A stretch of DNA of 42,612 bases from VBAS01 sp035318985 (GTDB taxonomy: Bacteria; Bacteroidota; Bacteroidia; Chitinophagales; Chitinophagaceae), in the NCBI GenBank assembly GCA_035318985.1, contig DATHDP010000114.1, forward strand, positions 1-42,612, in the 5' to 3' direction. Position 1 is the stretch's first letter, and every line of letters begins with the position of its first letter. The notes beneath the pieces were generated by a model. It had not been told where the DNA came from. It did no database searches and was given only the letters and a program-made list of their open reading frames with translations. Positions 23,911-32,636 of this stretch are shown here, piece by piece. The translations under genes and the position numbers were made by a program.

Positions 23911-23955
23911 ATGACAAATAAGAAACATACAAAACGCACAAAGAAACATTCCTAA
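23911..23955 (+). CDS. Putative Lys/Thr-rich leader peptide of asd
   Basis: A 14-codon frame reads MTNKKHTKRTKKHS and ends in TAA. Five Lys, three Thr, one Asn and one Met residue make 10 of 14 residues members of the aspartate family of amino acids, whose common precursor is made by the asd product downstream. It starts almost at the predicted transcription start, so it would be nearly leaderless. The base right after the stop codon begins the segment able to form an antiterminator. A frame this short could occur by chance; the composition, promoter, terminator and gene context together make it a serious candidate. Confidence 0.55.
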   Translation: MTNKKHTKRTKKHS

Positions 23956-24027
23956 GGAAGGTTTACAGCGTTATGTATGTGATCATATAAAAGCTTGAAG
24001 CCTTCCAAACGGAAGGCTTCATTTTTT
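23956..24027 (+). promoter_or_regulatory. asd: Putative transcriptional attenuator in front of asd
   Basis: The terminator is GAAGCCTTCC (23997-24006), loop AAAC and GGAAGGCTTC (24011-24020), with an extra T-A pair at the base and six T after it. The segment GGAAGGTTT (23956-23964), directly after the leader-peptide stop, can pair with AAGCCTTCC (23998-24006), the 5' arm of the terminator: six Watson-Crick, one G-U and two A-U pairs. A ribosome at the stop codon would cover 23956-23964 and allow termination; stalling at Lys/Thr codons would free it and allow read-through into asd (ATG at 24054). The mechanism is inferred from base pairing only. Confidence 0.6.
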
Positions 24028-24053
24028 AATTAATAAAATCAAAAGTTAGTAAA

Positions 24054-25061
24054 ATGAAAGTCGCAGTAGTCGGGGCCACAGGATTGGTTGGCACTAAAAT
24101 GTTACAAGTTCTTGCAGAAAGGAATTTTCCGGTAACTGAATTAATTCCGGTTGCATCAGAAAGAAGTGTTGGTAAAGAAGTGGAGTTTAAGGGAAAGAAG
24201 TATAAAGTAGTGAGCATGGTTGATGGGATTGCCGCTAAACCAGCAGTCGCTATTTTTTCTGCGGGCGGAAGCACTTCACTGGAATGGGCGCCAAAATTTG
24301 CAGAAGCAGGCATTACTGTTATTGATAACTCAAGTGCGTGGAGAATGGATCCTACAAAACCATTGATCGTTCCTGAGATCAATGCAGATATTTTGACAAA
24401 GAATGATAAGATCATTGCGAATCCAAATTGTTCCACTATCCAGATGGTTGTTGCGTTGAATCCTTTGCATAAAAAATATAAAGCAAATCGTATTGTTGTA
24501 AGTACTTATCAAAGCGTAACGGGTACCGGTAAAAAAGCTGTTGATCAAATGATGGGAGAAAGAGATAAAGCGGTGAAGGGTTTGAATGGCGAATATGAAA
24601 TGGCCTATAAATACCGAATTGATCTGAATGTAATTCCACAGATCGATGTGTTTTTAGATAACGGGTATACCAAAGAAGAAATGAAAATGGTGAATGAAAC
24701 AAAAAAGATTATGCGTGATGATTCAATTCGCGTGACTGCAACTACAGTACGTATTCCTGTAATGGGCGGTCATAGCGAAGCAGTGAATGTAGAGTTTGAA
24801 AATGACTATGATCTTGCCGATATAAGATCACTATTACAATCTGCTCCTGGAGTTGTGTTAGTGGATGATCCTTCAACTCAGCAATATCCAATGCCGATGG
24901 ATGCCCATGAAAAAGATGAAGTGTTTGTAGGGAGATTGAGAAGAGATGAAACGCAACCAAAAACGTTGAACATGTGGGTGGTTTCAGATAATCTTAGAAA
25001 GGGTGCTGCGACTAATGCAGTTCAAATAGCAGAATATTTACTACAGAAAGGATTGTTATAA
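24054..25061 (+). CDS. asd: Aspartate-semialdehyde dehydrogenase
   Basis: This 335-residue enzyme reduces aspartyl phosphate to aspartate semialdehyde with NADPH, the shared step to diaminopimelate/lysine, threonine and methionine. Visible features are the NADP-binding VAVVGATGLVGTKMLQVL (residues about 3-20), PVASERSVGKEVEFKGK, SAGGSTSLEWAPKFAEAG, and the catalytic Cys in ANPNCSTIQMVVALNPLH (about residue 126). The active-site His region is VRIPVMGGHSEAVNVEF and the C-terminal part is DNLRKGAATNAVQIAE. It is monocistronic, with an apparent leader-peptide attenuator before it and a terminator after it. Confidence 0.97.
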   Translation: MKVAVVGATGLVGTKMLQVLAERNFPVTELIPVASERSVGKEVEFKGKKYKVVSMVDGIAAKPAVAIFSAGGSTSLEWAPKFAEAGITVIDNSSAWRMDPTKPLIVPEINADILTKNDKIIANPNCSTIQMVVALNPLHKKYKANRIVVSTYQSVTGTGKKAVDQMMGERDKAVKGLNGEYEMAYKYRIDLNVIPQIDVFLDNGYTKEEMKMVNETKKIMRDDSIRVTATTVRIPVMGGHSEAVNVEFENDYDLADIRSLLQSAPGVVLVDDPSTQQYPMPMDAHEKDEVFVGRLRRDETQPKTLNMWVVSDNLRKGAATNAVQIAEYLLQKGLL

Positions 25062-25067
25062 AAAAAT

Positions 25068-25092
25068 AAAGCCCCATATTACCGGGGCTTTT
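25068..25092. terminator. Terminator between asd and a convergent lipoprotein gene
   Basis: AAAGCCCC (25068-25075), an 8-nt loop and GGGGCTTT (25084-25091) form an 8-bp stem, with A-rich and T-rich sides so that it can act on both convergent genes. It starts 7 nt after the asd stop. Confidence 0.85.
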
Positions 25093-25095
25093 CAA

Positions 25096-25794
25096 TTATC
25101 TTTTTTTTCTTTTTTCTTTATAAGGGAAATTCTCACCAAAATCATCGGTTATCCATTCAACGATCACATTTGGAGCTGTATCATAATCTGTAGACCTTTT
25201 ATAATTATCATTCCATAATGTTTGATTATCGCTAAGCAAGTTACAGGTTGCATAAATATCATAAGTTTTACCAACTGAACTTGGAACCGGTACTTTTGAA
25301 CCAATACCAGTTTTATAAATAACTTGTCTTGCCACCCCAACTCCATAAGAAGCTTCATCACTCATGTAACGTTGTTTACGAATATTCATCCTGATAACTG
25401 AATTAACTCCCAATAATTTTGCTAATTCATTATCATCTTTATTCCAGCTATCACGAACAGAGATACTGTTTTTCTCAAGTATTTTGAGAGTAGTGTTTAT
25501 GTCCTGGAAGTTTACAGTAGTAATATATTTCTTTGTATTTGCATGACTCAAAATGCTGTTCATTAATGCATATTGAAAATCGATGCTTTCTCTTTCCTCT
25601 GCTTTTGCAATATCGTCAGGGGATAAGTGTTTCGGTTGTTTACCTGAAAAGGTTACTTCAGCTGGAAGAATAGCAACCACTCTGTGGTTCTCTGTTTTTT
25701 CTTCAAAATTACTTGCTGTGTAATACTTATTGCTACAGGAAAACAAGAAAAGAATGAAAATGGCAATAAAGCCTGGGAGTAGATTTTTTTTCAT
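25096..25794 (-). CDS. Lipoprotein, function unknown
   Basis: This 232-residue predicted lipoprotein has a hydrophobic leader ending FLFSC with Cys20. The mature domain begins with RVVAILPAEVTFSGKQPK and contains LAKLLGVNSVIRMNIRKQRYM and TYDIYATCNLLSDNQTLWNDNYKR. That layout resembles the alpha/beta fold of CsgG/GNA1162-like lipoproteins (a Rossmann-like domain that reports on LLGVDAVI), but the match is not strong. The C-terminus is very basic (KEKRKKR). It is a single gene, convergent with asd. Confidence 0.6.
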   Translation of the reverse strand: MKKNLLPGFIAIFILFLFSCSNKYYTASNFEEKTENHRVVAILPAEVTFSGKQPKHLSPDDIAKAEERESIDFQYALMNSILSHANTKKYITTVNFQDINTTLKILEKNSISVRDSWNKDDNELAKLLGVNSVIRMNIRKQRYMSDEASYGVGVARQVIYKTGIGSKVPVPSSVGKTYDIYATCNLLSDNQTLWNDNYKRSTDYDTAPNVIVEWITDDFGENFPYKEKRKKR

Positions 25795-25913
25795 AACGGG
25801 TCGGGTTTAGGATACAATATACAACAACGATAATGTCTGTCTAAGTAGTATAGCAACCGTTTAACTTTTCTCTTTGTTGATTAAAAGTTAACGAGAAAAA
25901 CTCCGAAGTAGAA

Positions 25914-26768
25914 TTACCTTGTAAACGGATAAACCCGGACATAATCTATTTCCATTGTGGCGGGAAAGATCGTATCATCAACTCCTTGTGCTCCTCCCCA
26001 ATTTCCTCCAATAGCAATATTTAAAAGCAGGTGAAATTTTTTATCATAGGGCCAGGTAGTAGAACCGCCGCCAGTATTTAAGTATTCAAAAATTTGTTCG
26101 TTATCAAAATATCCGCGAATGCCATAAGGTGCCCAATCAAGACGATAAACATGAAAATTATCTGTAACGCCACCTAAATATTTGCCAGCACCTTTGCCAT
26201 TTGCTCCGTAGAATGACTGTGCATGAAGTGTAAAATGAACATTGTTCAGATCATAACCTACATGTTCCATTATATCTATTTCACCACTGTTGGGCCAGCC
26301 TCCATATGCATTATCTGTCGGAAGCATCCATATCGCCGGCCAGGTACCTCTGCCTTTCGGAAGTTTTGCTTTTATTTCTACTCTGCCATATAACCAATCT
26401 GCTTTGTTTTTTGTAACCATCCTCGCAGATGTATAGGTATTTGAAAAATCAACTTTTTTTGCAACGATCTTCAATGTGCCGCTGCTTATTGAAGCATTCA
26501 GACCATTGGTATAATTCTGTAATTCATTATTGCCCCATCCATTTCCGCCAACATCATAACCCCATTTTGCGGCATCAGGTGCGCCATCAGTATTAAATTC
26601 ATCTGTCCATGAGGCATTGTTTTCGAATACCCACTCATAAACTACGGGTGGTGGCGGCGGTGGAGGAGGTGTAGTTCCGCCATCTCCAGAGTTGTTTTTA
26701 CTACTACAAGAAAATAAAAGGCAGGTCACCAGGAGATAAAAACTTCTTTCAAAAACCAGTTTATTCAT
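25914..26768 (-). CDS. GH16 family endo-beta-glucanase lipoprotein
   Basis: This 284-residue glycoside hydrolase family 16 protein is probably a laminarinase-type endo-1,3(4)-beta-glucanase. It has a lipobox CLLFSC (Cys21), a Pro-rich spacer (eight Pro in a row, about residues 35-42) and the GH16 jelly roll. The catalytic motif is GEIDIMEHVG with nucleophile E163 and acid/base E168, preceded by GTWPAIWMLPTD and followed by FHVYRLDWAPYGIRGYFD and LLLNIAIGGNWGG. It is expected to be anchored in the outer membrane. No transporter genes are adjacent, so it is not obviously part of the SusCD cluster 7 kb away. Confidence 0.9.
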   Translation of the reverse strand: MNKLVFERSFYLLVTCLLFSCSSKNNSGDGGTTPPPPPPPPVVYEWVFENNASWTDEFNTDGAPDAAKWGYDVGGNGWGNNELQNYTNGLNASISSGTLKIVAKKVDFSNTYTSARMVTKNKADWLYGRVEIKAKLPKGRGTWPAIWMLPTDNAYGGWPNSGEIDIMEHVGYDLNNVHFTLHAQSFYGANGKGAGKYLGGVTDNFHVYRLDWAPYGIRGYFDNEQIFEYLNTGGGSTTWPYDKKFHLLLNIAIGGNWGGAQGVDDTIFPATMEIDYVRVYPFTR

Positions 26769-26846
26769 TTGTAGTGATAATTAAATTGAAGTATAAAGTT
26801 CCCAATAAAAATTGATAATAATTAGTTGTGTTCACTTAATTACAAG

Positions 26847-27512
26847 TTAACGGAGTGATTCATTAATAAAATCAATAAGTGGCTGTAACGCTTCAAATGC
26901 CGTTGTTGTTTTTTTGACAAGCTCTTTTGAAGTGAGATCCGGATCTTTTAAAGATGTCATGGAAACAAAACTTTTCATTTTCAAATATTCTGCCGCAGGA
27001 TTGGTGGGCTCATAACCTTTCGGCACACGGCTAAGAACATACTCTTTATCATGTGAAAGTTCTTTGTAAACAGCTTTGAATTTTTTTGAAGTAACGATCT
27101 TTTTAAACGCATCAAGATTATAATCGATCTCTTGTCTCACTTTGTTTAATTCAGGAGGCATCGGCATCCACAACCCCCCACCAACAAAACTTTGTCCGGG
27201 CTCGCAATGAAAATAGTATCCAGCAAACACAGATTTTTTTCCTCCGCGATTTATGTAGGCGCCCATATTTGTTTTGTAGGGAGATTTATCTTTTGAGAAA
27301 CGTACATCGCGGTTGATGCGGAACATACAATCTTTCGCCACAATTGATTTTATGGTAGGATCATTTTTGCTATGTTTCTCAATGACGGTTTGAATGAAAG
27401 TTGCAAAATCGATCTTTGCTGCCTCATATTCTTTTCTATGCACTTCAAACCAAGGCTTGTTATTATTCTTTTTTAGATCCTTTAGAAATTTTAGAGTCGC
27501 AGACTTTAGCAT
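26847..27512 (-). CDS. DUF2461 domain protein
   Basis: This 221-residue cytosolic protein of the DUF2461 family (about 210-230 residues, widespread in Bacteroidota) was recognised by LKFLKDLKKNNNKPWFEVHRKEYE, MFRINRDVRFSKDKSPYKTNMGAYI, YYFHCEPGQSFVGGGLWMP and the C-terminal LVKKTTTAFEALQPLIDFI. Its biochemical role is not established. It is encoded 5 nt after the ligA frame on the same strand, so it is probably co-transcribed with the DNA ligase. Confidence 0.85.
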   Translation of the reverse strand: MLKSATLKFLKDLKKNNNKPWFEVHRKEYEAAKIDFATFIQTVIEKHSKNDPTIKSIVAKDCMFRINRDVRFSKDKSPYKTNMGAYINRGGKKSVFAGYYFHCEPGQSFVGGGLWMPMPPELNKVRQEIDYNLDAFKKIVTSKKFKAVYKELSHDKEYVLSRVPKGYEPTNPAAEYLKMKSFVSMTSLKDPDLTSKELVKKTTTAFEALQPLIDFINESLR

Positions 27513-27517
27513 GATTT

Positions 27518-29614
27518 TTATTTTTTACCGATCATTTTGAGAAACTCATCTTCTGAAATAATTTTTACTGAATTTATCTTTTTTGCCTTTTCTAATTTAC
27601 TTCCTGCATCCTCACCTACAACGAGGTAATTTAATTTACTGCTTACACCGCCAAGAATTGTTCCGCCATTTGCCTCTACCATTGCTTCTGCATCACTTCT
27701 TTTTAATGTTGGCAAAGTGCCGGTAAATAAAAATGACTGGCCGGAAAGATTTCCGCCGGCAACGACATGCTCTTTCTTTTCATTTTTTAATTTCAATCCC
27801 AGTTTTTCTAATTGCTGAAGCATTTTAATATTATCCTTGTTACGGAAGAAATGAAAGATGCTGCCGCCAACCTTTGGCCCTATGTCTTCAAGATTTTGCA
27901 GATCTTCCAAAGAATAATTTTGGAAATCGAGCAAATGATTTACCGAACGAGCCAGCGTCTTTGCCGTAGTTTCTCCAACAAAGCGAATACCTAGTGCGTA
28001 AAGAAGCCTGTGCAATGGTTGATTCTTGGAATTACTGATGGCTGTTTGCAAATTGGTAATTGACCTTTCACCAAAGCCTTCCAGCTCAGAAATTTTTTTA
28101 TAATCAAGTTCGTAGATACCGGGAACATCAAGTAACAAACCAAGTTCATAGAACTTCCGAACATTGGCATCTCCGAATCCGCGGATATCCATTGCATCTT
28201 TACTTGTAAAATGAATAATGCGTTCAACAACTTGTGCAGGACATTCAATATTTACACAGCGCCAAACTGCTTCACCTTCTTCTTTAAATAATTTGCTTTT
28301 ACAAACAGGACATTGATCAGGGAAATGAATTTTCTTTTCCTTGCCATTTCTTACTTCAGGTAATGATTTTACAATTTGAGGAATTACATCGCCGGCTCTT
28401 TCAATTAAAACCGAATCACCAATACGCAGATCTTTCTCTTTTATGTATTCTTCGTTGTGAATAGAAATACTGCTGACAGTAACACCTCCAATTCCAACAG
28501 GCTCCAGTTTTGCCACGGGAGTTACTGCACCCGTTCTTCCAACCTGGAATTCTATTCCGATTAATTTAGTTGTTGCCTGTCTCGCCTTGAACTTGCAGGC
28601 AATGGCCCAGCGTGGATGATGCGATGTCATGCCTAATTTATCCTGCAATGCCACATCATTTACTTTGATCACCATTCCATCAATTTCATAAGGAAGATCG
28701 TCACGCATTTCTTCAAACTCGTTGCAATATTTTATTACTGCCTCGATTCCTTTTAAAACTTTTTTTTCTTTTTGCGGACTGCGAAATCCGAGCTCCCAAA
28801 GTATTTCAAGTGAACCGGAATGCTTATCAAGTTCTTTTGCTGCTTTTTTGCCACGCAAAGTTGTAAAATAGCTGATGTGATAAACGAATGCCTCCAAACT
28901 TCTTTTTCCAACTTCTTTTGAATCTTTTATTCGTAACGTTCCAGCAGATGCATTTCTAGGATTTGCAAGCGGTGGCAATCCTTGTTCCATCAACTGCTCA
29001 TTATATTTTTTAAAATTATTTTTATTAATAAGCACTTCTCCTCTTATTTCAACTTGTTGCAATCCATATTCAGAAAATCTTGCAGAAAGAGGAATGCTTT
29101 TAATTTGTTTGATGTTTGTTGTGATCTCATCTCCTTCTACACCATCACCTCGGGTAGCGCCGCGAACTAAAAGATCATTTTCATAAATAAGTGAGATGCT
29201 TGCACCATCGAACTTTGGTTCAACACAATATTCAATTTTATTTTCGCCGGTTAACTCTCTTGCCTTTCTGTCAAAGTCGATCAGGTCATCAGTGTTGTAA
29301 GAATTGCTTAACGAAAGCATGGGTACTAAATGTTGAACTGTGGGAAAATCTTTTGTAAGACCTTTTGCAACCCGTTGTGTTGGTGAATCTGCGGTAATGA
29401 GTTTGGGGCTTTCTGCTTCAATTTTTTCCAGGGCTTTATAAAGTTGGTCGTATTCAAAATCAGAAATGAGTGGATCATTTAATATATAGTAACGGTATTC
29501 GTGAAAACGTAAAGCATCACGAAGTGATTCAAGATCTTTTACGACAACATCCTTTGTCTTAATTAAGGAAGTTGTATCTGCTTGTAACTTTTTCGTTTGG
29601 TCTTTGCTATACAT
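27518..29614 (-). CDS. ligA: NAD-dependent DNA ligase LigA
   Basis: This 698-residue ligase joins nicks in replication and repair. Domains in order are Ia (HEYRYYILNDPLISDFEYDQLY), the adenylation domain with nucleophile Lys134 in VEPKFDGAS, the OB fold (VGRTGAVTPVAKLEPV), a four-Cys zinc finger (CPVCKSKLF ... CVNIECPAQ), helix-hairpin-helix repeats (ELEGFGERSITNL, LEDIGPKVGGSI) and a C-terminal BRCT domain (about 620-698, GQSFLFTGTLPTLKRSDAE). The length is normal, with a slightly long N-terminus of about 25 residues before domain Ia. The DUF2461 gene follows directly. Confidence 0.97.
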   Translation of the reverse strand: MYSKDQTKKLQADTTSLIKTKDVVVKDLESLRDALRFHEYRYYILNDPLISDFEYDQLYKALEKIEAESPKLITADSPTQRVAKGLTKDFPTVQHLVPMLSLSNSYNTDDLIDFDRKARELTGENKIEYCVEPKFDGASISLIYENDLLVRGATRGDGVEGDEITTNIKQIKSIPLSARFSEYGLQQVEIRGEVLINKNNFKKYNEQLMEQGLPPLANPRNASAGTLRIKDSKEVGKRSLEAFVYHISYFTTLRGKKAAKELDKHSGSLEILWELGFRSPQKEKKVLKGIEAVIKYCNEFEEMRDDLPYEIDGMVIKVNDVALQDKLGMTSHHPRWAIACKFKARQATTKLIGIEFQVGRTGAVTPVAKLEPVGIGGVTVSSISIHNEEYIKEKDLRIGDSVLIERAGDVIPQIVKSLPEVRNGKEKKIHFPDQCPVCKSKLFKEEGEAVWRCVNIECPAQVVERIIHFTSKDAMDIRGFGDANVRKFYELGLLLDVPGIYELDYKKISELEGFGERSITNLQTAISNSKNQPLHRLLYALGIRFVGETTAKTLARSVNHLLDFQNYSLEDLQNLEDIGPKVGGSIFHFFRNKDNIKMLQQLEKLGLKLKNEKKEHVVAGGNLSGQSFLFTGTLPTLKRSDAEAMVEANGGTILGGVSSKLNYLVVGEDAGSKLEKAKKINSVKIISEDEFLKMIGKK

Positions 29615-29735
29615 TGCTGAAAGTTAAGACAGTAAAAATAATTTTTTGAGCGAAGAAATCAGGCCATGAAAAAGTAAAAGGCAAGCATCGTGTAATTTGT
29701 ACACAATCCCTATCTTTAGAGTCCAAAACTTGTCA

Positions 29736-32618
29736 ATGAAAAGAATATTTCTACTGCCCTGTTTTTTTCTGTTTGCAAATTTTTGCCGCTCACAATTACT
29801 AAGCTGGGCCCCGGAATTTCCAAAGGACAATGATAATGTAACGATCACAGTTGATGCGACAAAAGGCAATCAGGGCCTGTTAAATTTTGCAGGAAATGTG
29901 TATGTGCATGTTGGAGTAATTACAAATTTAAGTACTGGTCCTACCAATTGGCGATATTCAAAATTCACATGGGGCTCAACTGAAGCGGCAGCTCTCGCTA
30001 CTTCTGCTGGCACAAATAAATGGTCATATACTATTAATAATATCCGGACTTTTTTTGGAGTACCTGCTGGTGAAACCATTTTAAGGATTGCCATTCTCTT
30101 TCGTGCGGGCAGTTGCACAGATTGTCTTGCACAACGGAACGCTGATCTAAGCGATATGTATGTGCCGGTTTATGATAATAGTCTTGCAGTTCGTTTTAAT
30201 GTTCCTTTAATGCAGCCGTTGTACACTCTCATTCCTGAGCCGATCAACAGAATGGTTGGAGATAATATTAACGTTACTGCAGTTGCAAATGGCACATCTA
30301 ACATGCGGTTATTATTAAATGGAAATGTTATTCAAACTGCAAATAGTGTTACATCGATCAGCGCTAATCCAATATTAACTGTTGCTGGTAATCAAACATT
30401 GGTTGCTGAAGCAGTGGTTGGCGCAGTTACCAAAACTGAAACGATAAACTTCTTTGTTGCCAATGGGCCAACAGTAGCTGCATTACCTGCTGGGGTTCGA
30501 GATGGAATAAATTATGAAGCTGGAAACACTTCTGTTGTTTTGGTTTTATATGCACCGGGTAAAAATCGTGTATCAGTGATCGGTTCTTTTCCCGGGGGAA
30601 GTTGGACAGAGCAGGCAGCAAATCAAATGAACAAAACGCCGGATAATAATATTTGGTGGATACGGATCAATGGACTTATACCCGGCACTGAATATGCGTT
30701 TCAATATTTGGTGGATGGACAATTAAAGATTGCGGATCCATATTCAGAAAAAATTCTTGATCCGAATAATGATAATGGTATATCTACAATCACATACCCT
30801 AATCTTATGTCTTATCCTTCACAAACAACCGGGATTGTAAGTGTATTGCAAACAAATGCGCCACCTTATACATGGCAGGTTCCCAACTTTTCAAGACCAG
30901 ACAAACGTGGTTTAATTATATATGAATTGCTCTTAAGAGATTTTTTACAGGCACATGATTGGAAAACATTAAGAGATACGTTGAGCTATTTTAAGAAATT
31001 GGGAATAAACGCAATTGAGATAATGCCTTTTAATGAATTTGAAGGAAACAACAGCTGGGGTTATAATCCTGATTTCTTTCTTGCACCCGATAAGTATTAT
31101 GGAACAAAGAATAGCCTAAAAGAATTCATCGACTCCTGTCATTCAAAAGGAATCGCAGTGATAATGGATATAGCATTAAACCATGCAACTGGTCAATGCC
31201 CATTGGCTGCATTGTATTGGAATAACGCTACCAATCAACCAGCAGCCAATAATCCATGGTTCAATGTAACTGCAACACATCCTTATAATGTGTTTAATGA
31301 TTTTAACCATGAGAGTTTATCTACCCGTTATTTCACCAGTCGTGTGGTGGAGCATTGGCTTACAGAATATAAACTGGATGGGTTCCGATGGGATCTTGCA
31401 AAAGGGTTTACCCAAAACACCCAATGCGGCGGAAGTACTACCAATGAAGCTTGCATTGCTGCTTACCATGCAGACCGTGTAGCTATCTGGAAAAGATATT
31501 ATGATACAATGCAGGTGAAATCTCCTGGCAGCTATTGTATACTCGAGCACTTTGCTGATAATACCGAAGAGATCGAGCTTTCAAATTATGGTATGATGCT
31601 TTGGGGAAATAGCAGTTACAATTTTGAAGAGGCAGCAATGGGTTGGGTGCCGACGTCAAATTTTGAATACGGGATCTTTAAAGTAAGGAACTGGACACAA
31701 CCACACCTGGTTACTTATATGGAAAGTCATGATGAAGAAAGAATGATGTATAAAAATCTTCAATTTGGAAATACGACCGGCACTTATAATACTAAGGAAC
31801 TTTCCACAGCTTTGAAACGAATGGAAATGTGTGCATCATTTTTTACCATGATTCCCGGACCAAAAATGATCTGGGAGTTTGGAGAACTTGGATATGATTA
31901 TAGCATTAACTACTGTACAAATGGTACCGTAAATAATAGTTGCCGTCTTGATCCCAAGCCGATCCGTTGGGATTATATGCAAAACATAAGTCGTCAAAGA
32001 TTGTATGATATTTATTCCTCTTTATTAAAACTTCGTTTCCATCCTTTATATAAAAATGGATTCTTAACTGATCGGGTTACGCAAAATCTTGCTGGTGCAT
32101 TCAAGTGGCTGCAAATAACAACAGACACATCTAATGTTTGTATCATCGGAAATTTTGATGTGAATGCAGCAACAGGTACTGTTACCTTTCAGAATGCAGG
32201 TACCTGGTATGATTATTTAAATGGAAGTACGTTTACTGCCACTGGCACTCCGCAAAATATAAGCCTGCAGCCCGGAGAATTTCATCTTTATCTTAACCGT
32301 AATGTTACAAATGTGGTGACAACATCGGTTACGAATATCAATAACCAGCCACTAACATTCAAAGTAAATGTTTATCCCAATCCATTAATAGAAAACGGAG
32401 TTGTGGAAATTGAAAATGAAGAATTAGGCGCTGCTTCTATACAATTATATAATGAATCGGGACAAAAGGTGTTCGAAAGATCTTTGGGAGTGCTGGCAAA
32501 GGGTCTGCATAAAATTTCACTTGATAAAAGCGAAAGAAAAAGTTTTTCACCGGGAATTTATTTACTTCGCATTTCTGTAAAGAATAGTGCGCAAACAAAA
32601 AAGATATTATTGTATTAA
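29736..32618 (+). CDS. T9SS-secreted GH13 alpha-amylase family protein
   Basis: This 960-residue secreted enzyme has a signal peptide (MKRIFLLPCFFLFANFCRSQ), N-terminal beta-sandwich domains (about 20-240), an E-set/CBM48-like module (about 250-340; VSVIGSFPGGSWTE, GTEYAFQYLVDG), and a GH13 barrel. In the barrel are ALNHATG (region I), GFRWDLAKGF with nucleophile D553 (region II), YCILEHFAD with E604 (region III) and MESHDEER with D666 (region IV). The end is a type A T9SS sorting domain (VYPNPLIENGVVEIE ... IYLLRISVKN). The CBM48 plus GH13 layout resembles branching or debranching enzymes. The frame is open from 29697, but the ATG at 29736 gives the signal peptide. A near-consensus box TATCTTTA lies 18 nt upstream of it. 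Confidence 0.9.
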   Translation: MKRIFLLPCFFLFANFCRSQLLSWAPEFPKDNDNVTITVDATKGNQGLLNFAGNVYVHVGVITNLSTGPTNWRYSKFTWGSTEAAALATSAGTNKWSYTINNIRTFFGVPAGETILRIAILFRAGSCTDCLAQRNADLSDMYVPVYDNSLAVRFNVPLMQPLYTLIPEPINRMVGDNINVTAVANGTSNMRLLLNGNVIQTANSVTSISANPILTVAGNQTLVAEAVVGAVTKTETINFFVANGPTVAALPAGVRDGINYEAGNTSVVLVLYAPGKNRVSVIGSFPGGSWTEQAANQMNKTPDNNIWWIRINGLIPGTEYAFQYLVDGQLKIADPYSEKILDPNNDNGISTITYPNLMSYPSQTTGIVSVLQTNAPPYTWQVPNFSRPDKRGLIIYELLLRDFLQAHDWKTLRDTLSYFKKLGINAIEIMPFNEFEGNNSWGYNPDFFLAPDKYYGTKNSLKEFIDSCHSKGIAVIMDIALNHATGQCPLAALYWNNATNQPAANNPWFNVTATHPYNVFNDFNHESLSTRYFTSRVVEHWLTEYKLDGFRWDLAKGFTQNTQCGGSTTNEACIAAYHADRVAIWKRYYDTMQVKSPGSYCILEHFADNTEEIELSNYGMMLWGNSSYNFEEAAMGWVPTSNFEYGIFKVRNWTQPHLVTYMESHDEERMMYKNLQFGNTTGTYNTKELSTALKRMEMCASFFTMIPGPKMIWEFGELGYDYSINYCTNGTVNNSCRLDPKPIRWDYMQNISRQRLYDIYSSLLKLRFHPLYKNGFLTDRVTQNLAGAFKWLQITTDTSNVCIIGNFDVNAATGTVTFQNAGTWYDYLNGSTFTATGTPQNISLQPGEFHLYLNRNVTNVVTTSVTNINNQPLTFKVNVYPNPLIENGVVEIENEELGAASIQLYNESGQKVFERSLGVLAKGLHKISLDKSERKSFSPGIYLLRISVKNSAQTKKILLY

Positions 32619-32636
32619 TCGTCACTATAAACTACT

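Noticed and set aside
23810..24053. Lysine riboswitch in front of asd
   Set aside because: The transcribed leader is only about 120 nt before the terminator and I see no lysine-riboswitch core; a leader-peptide mechanism explains the parts better.
26640..26680. Pro-rich tract in the GH16 protein as a repeat expansion
   Set aside because: A short Pro spacer after a lipobox is common in surface lipoproteins and needs no special explanation.
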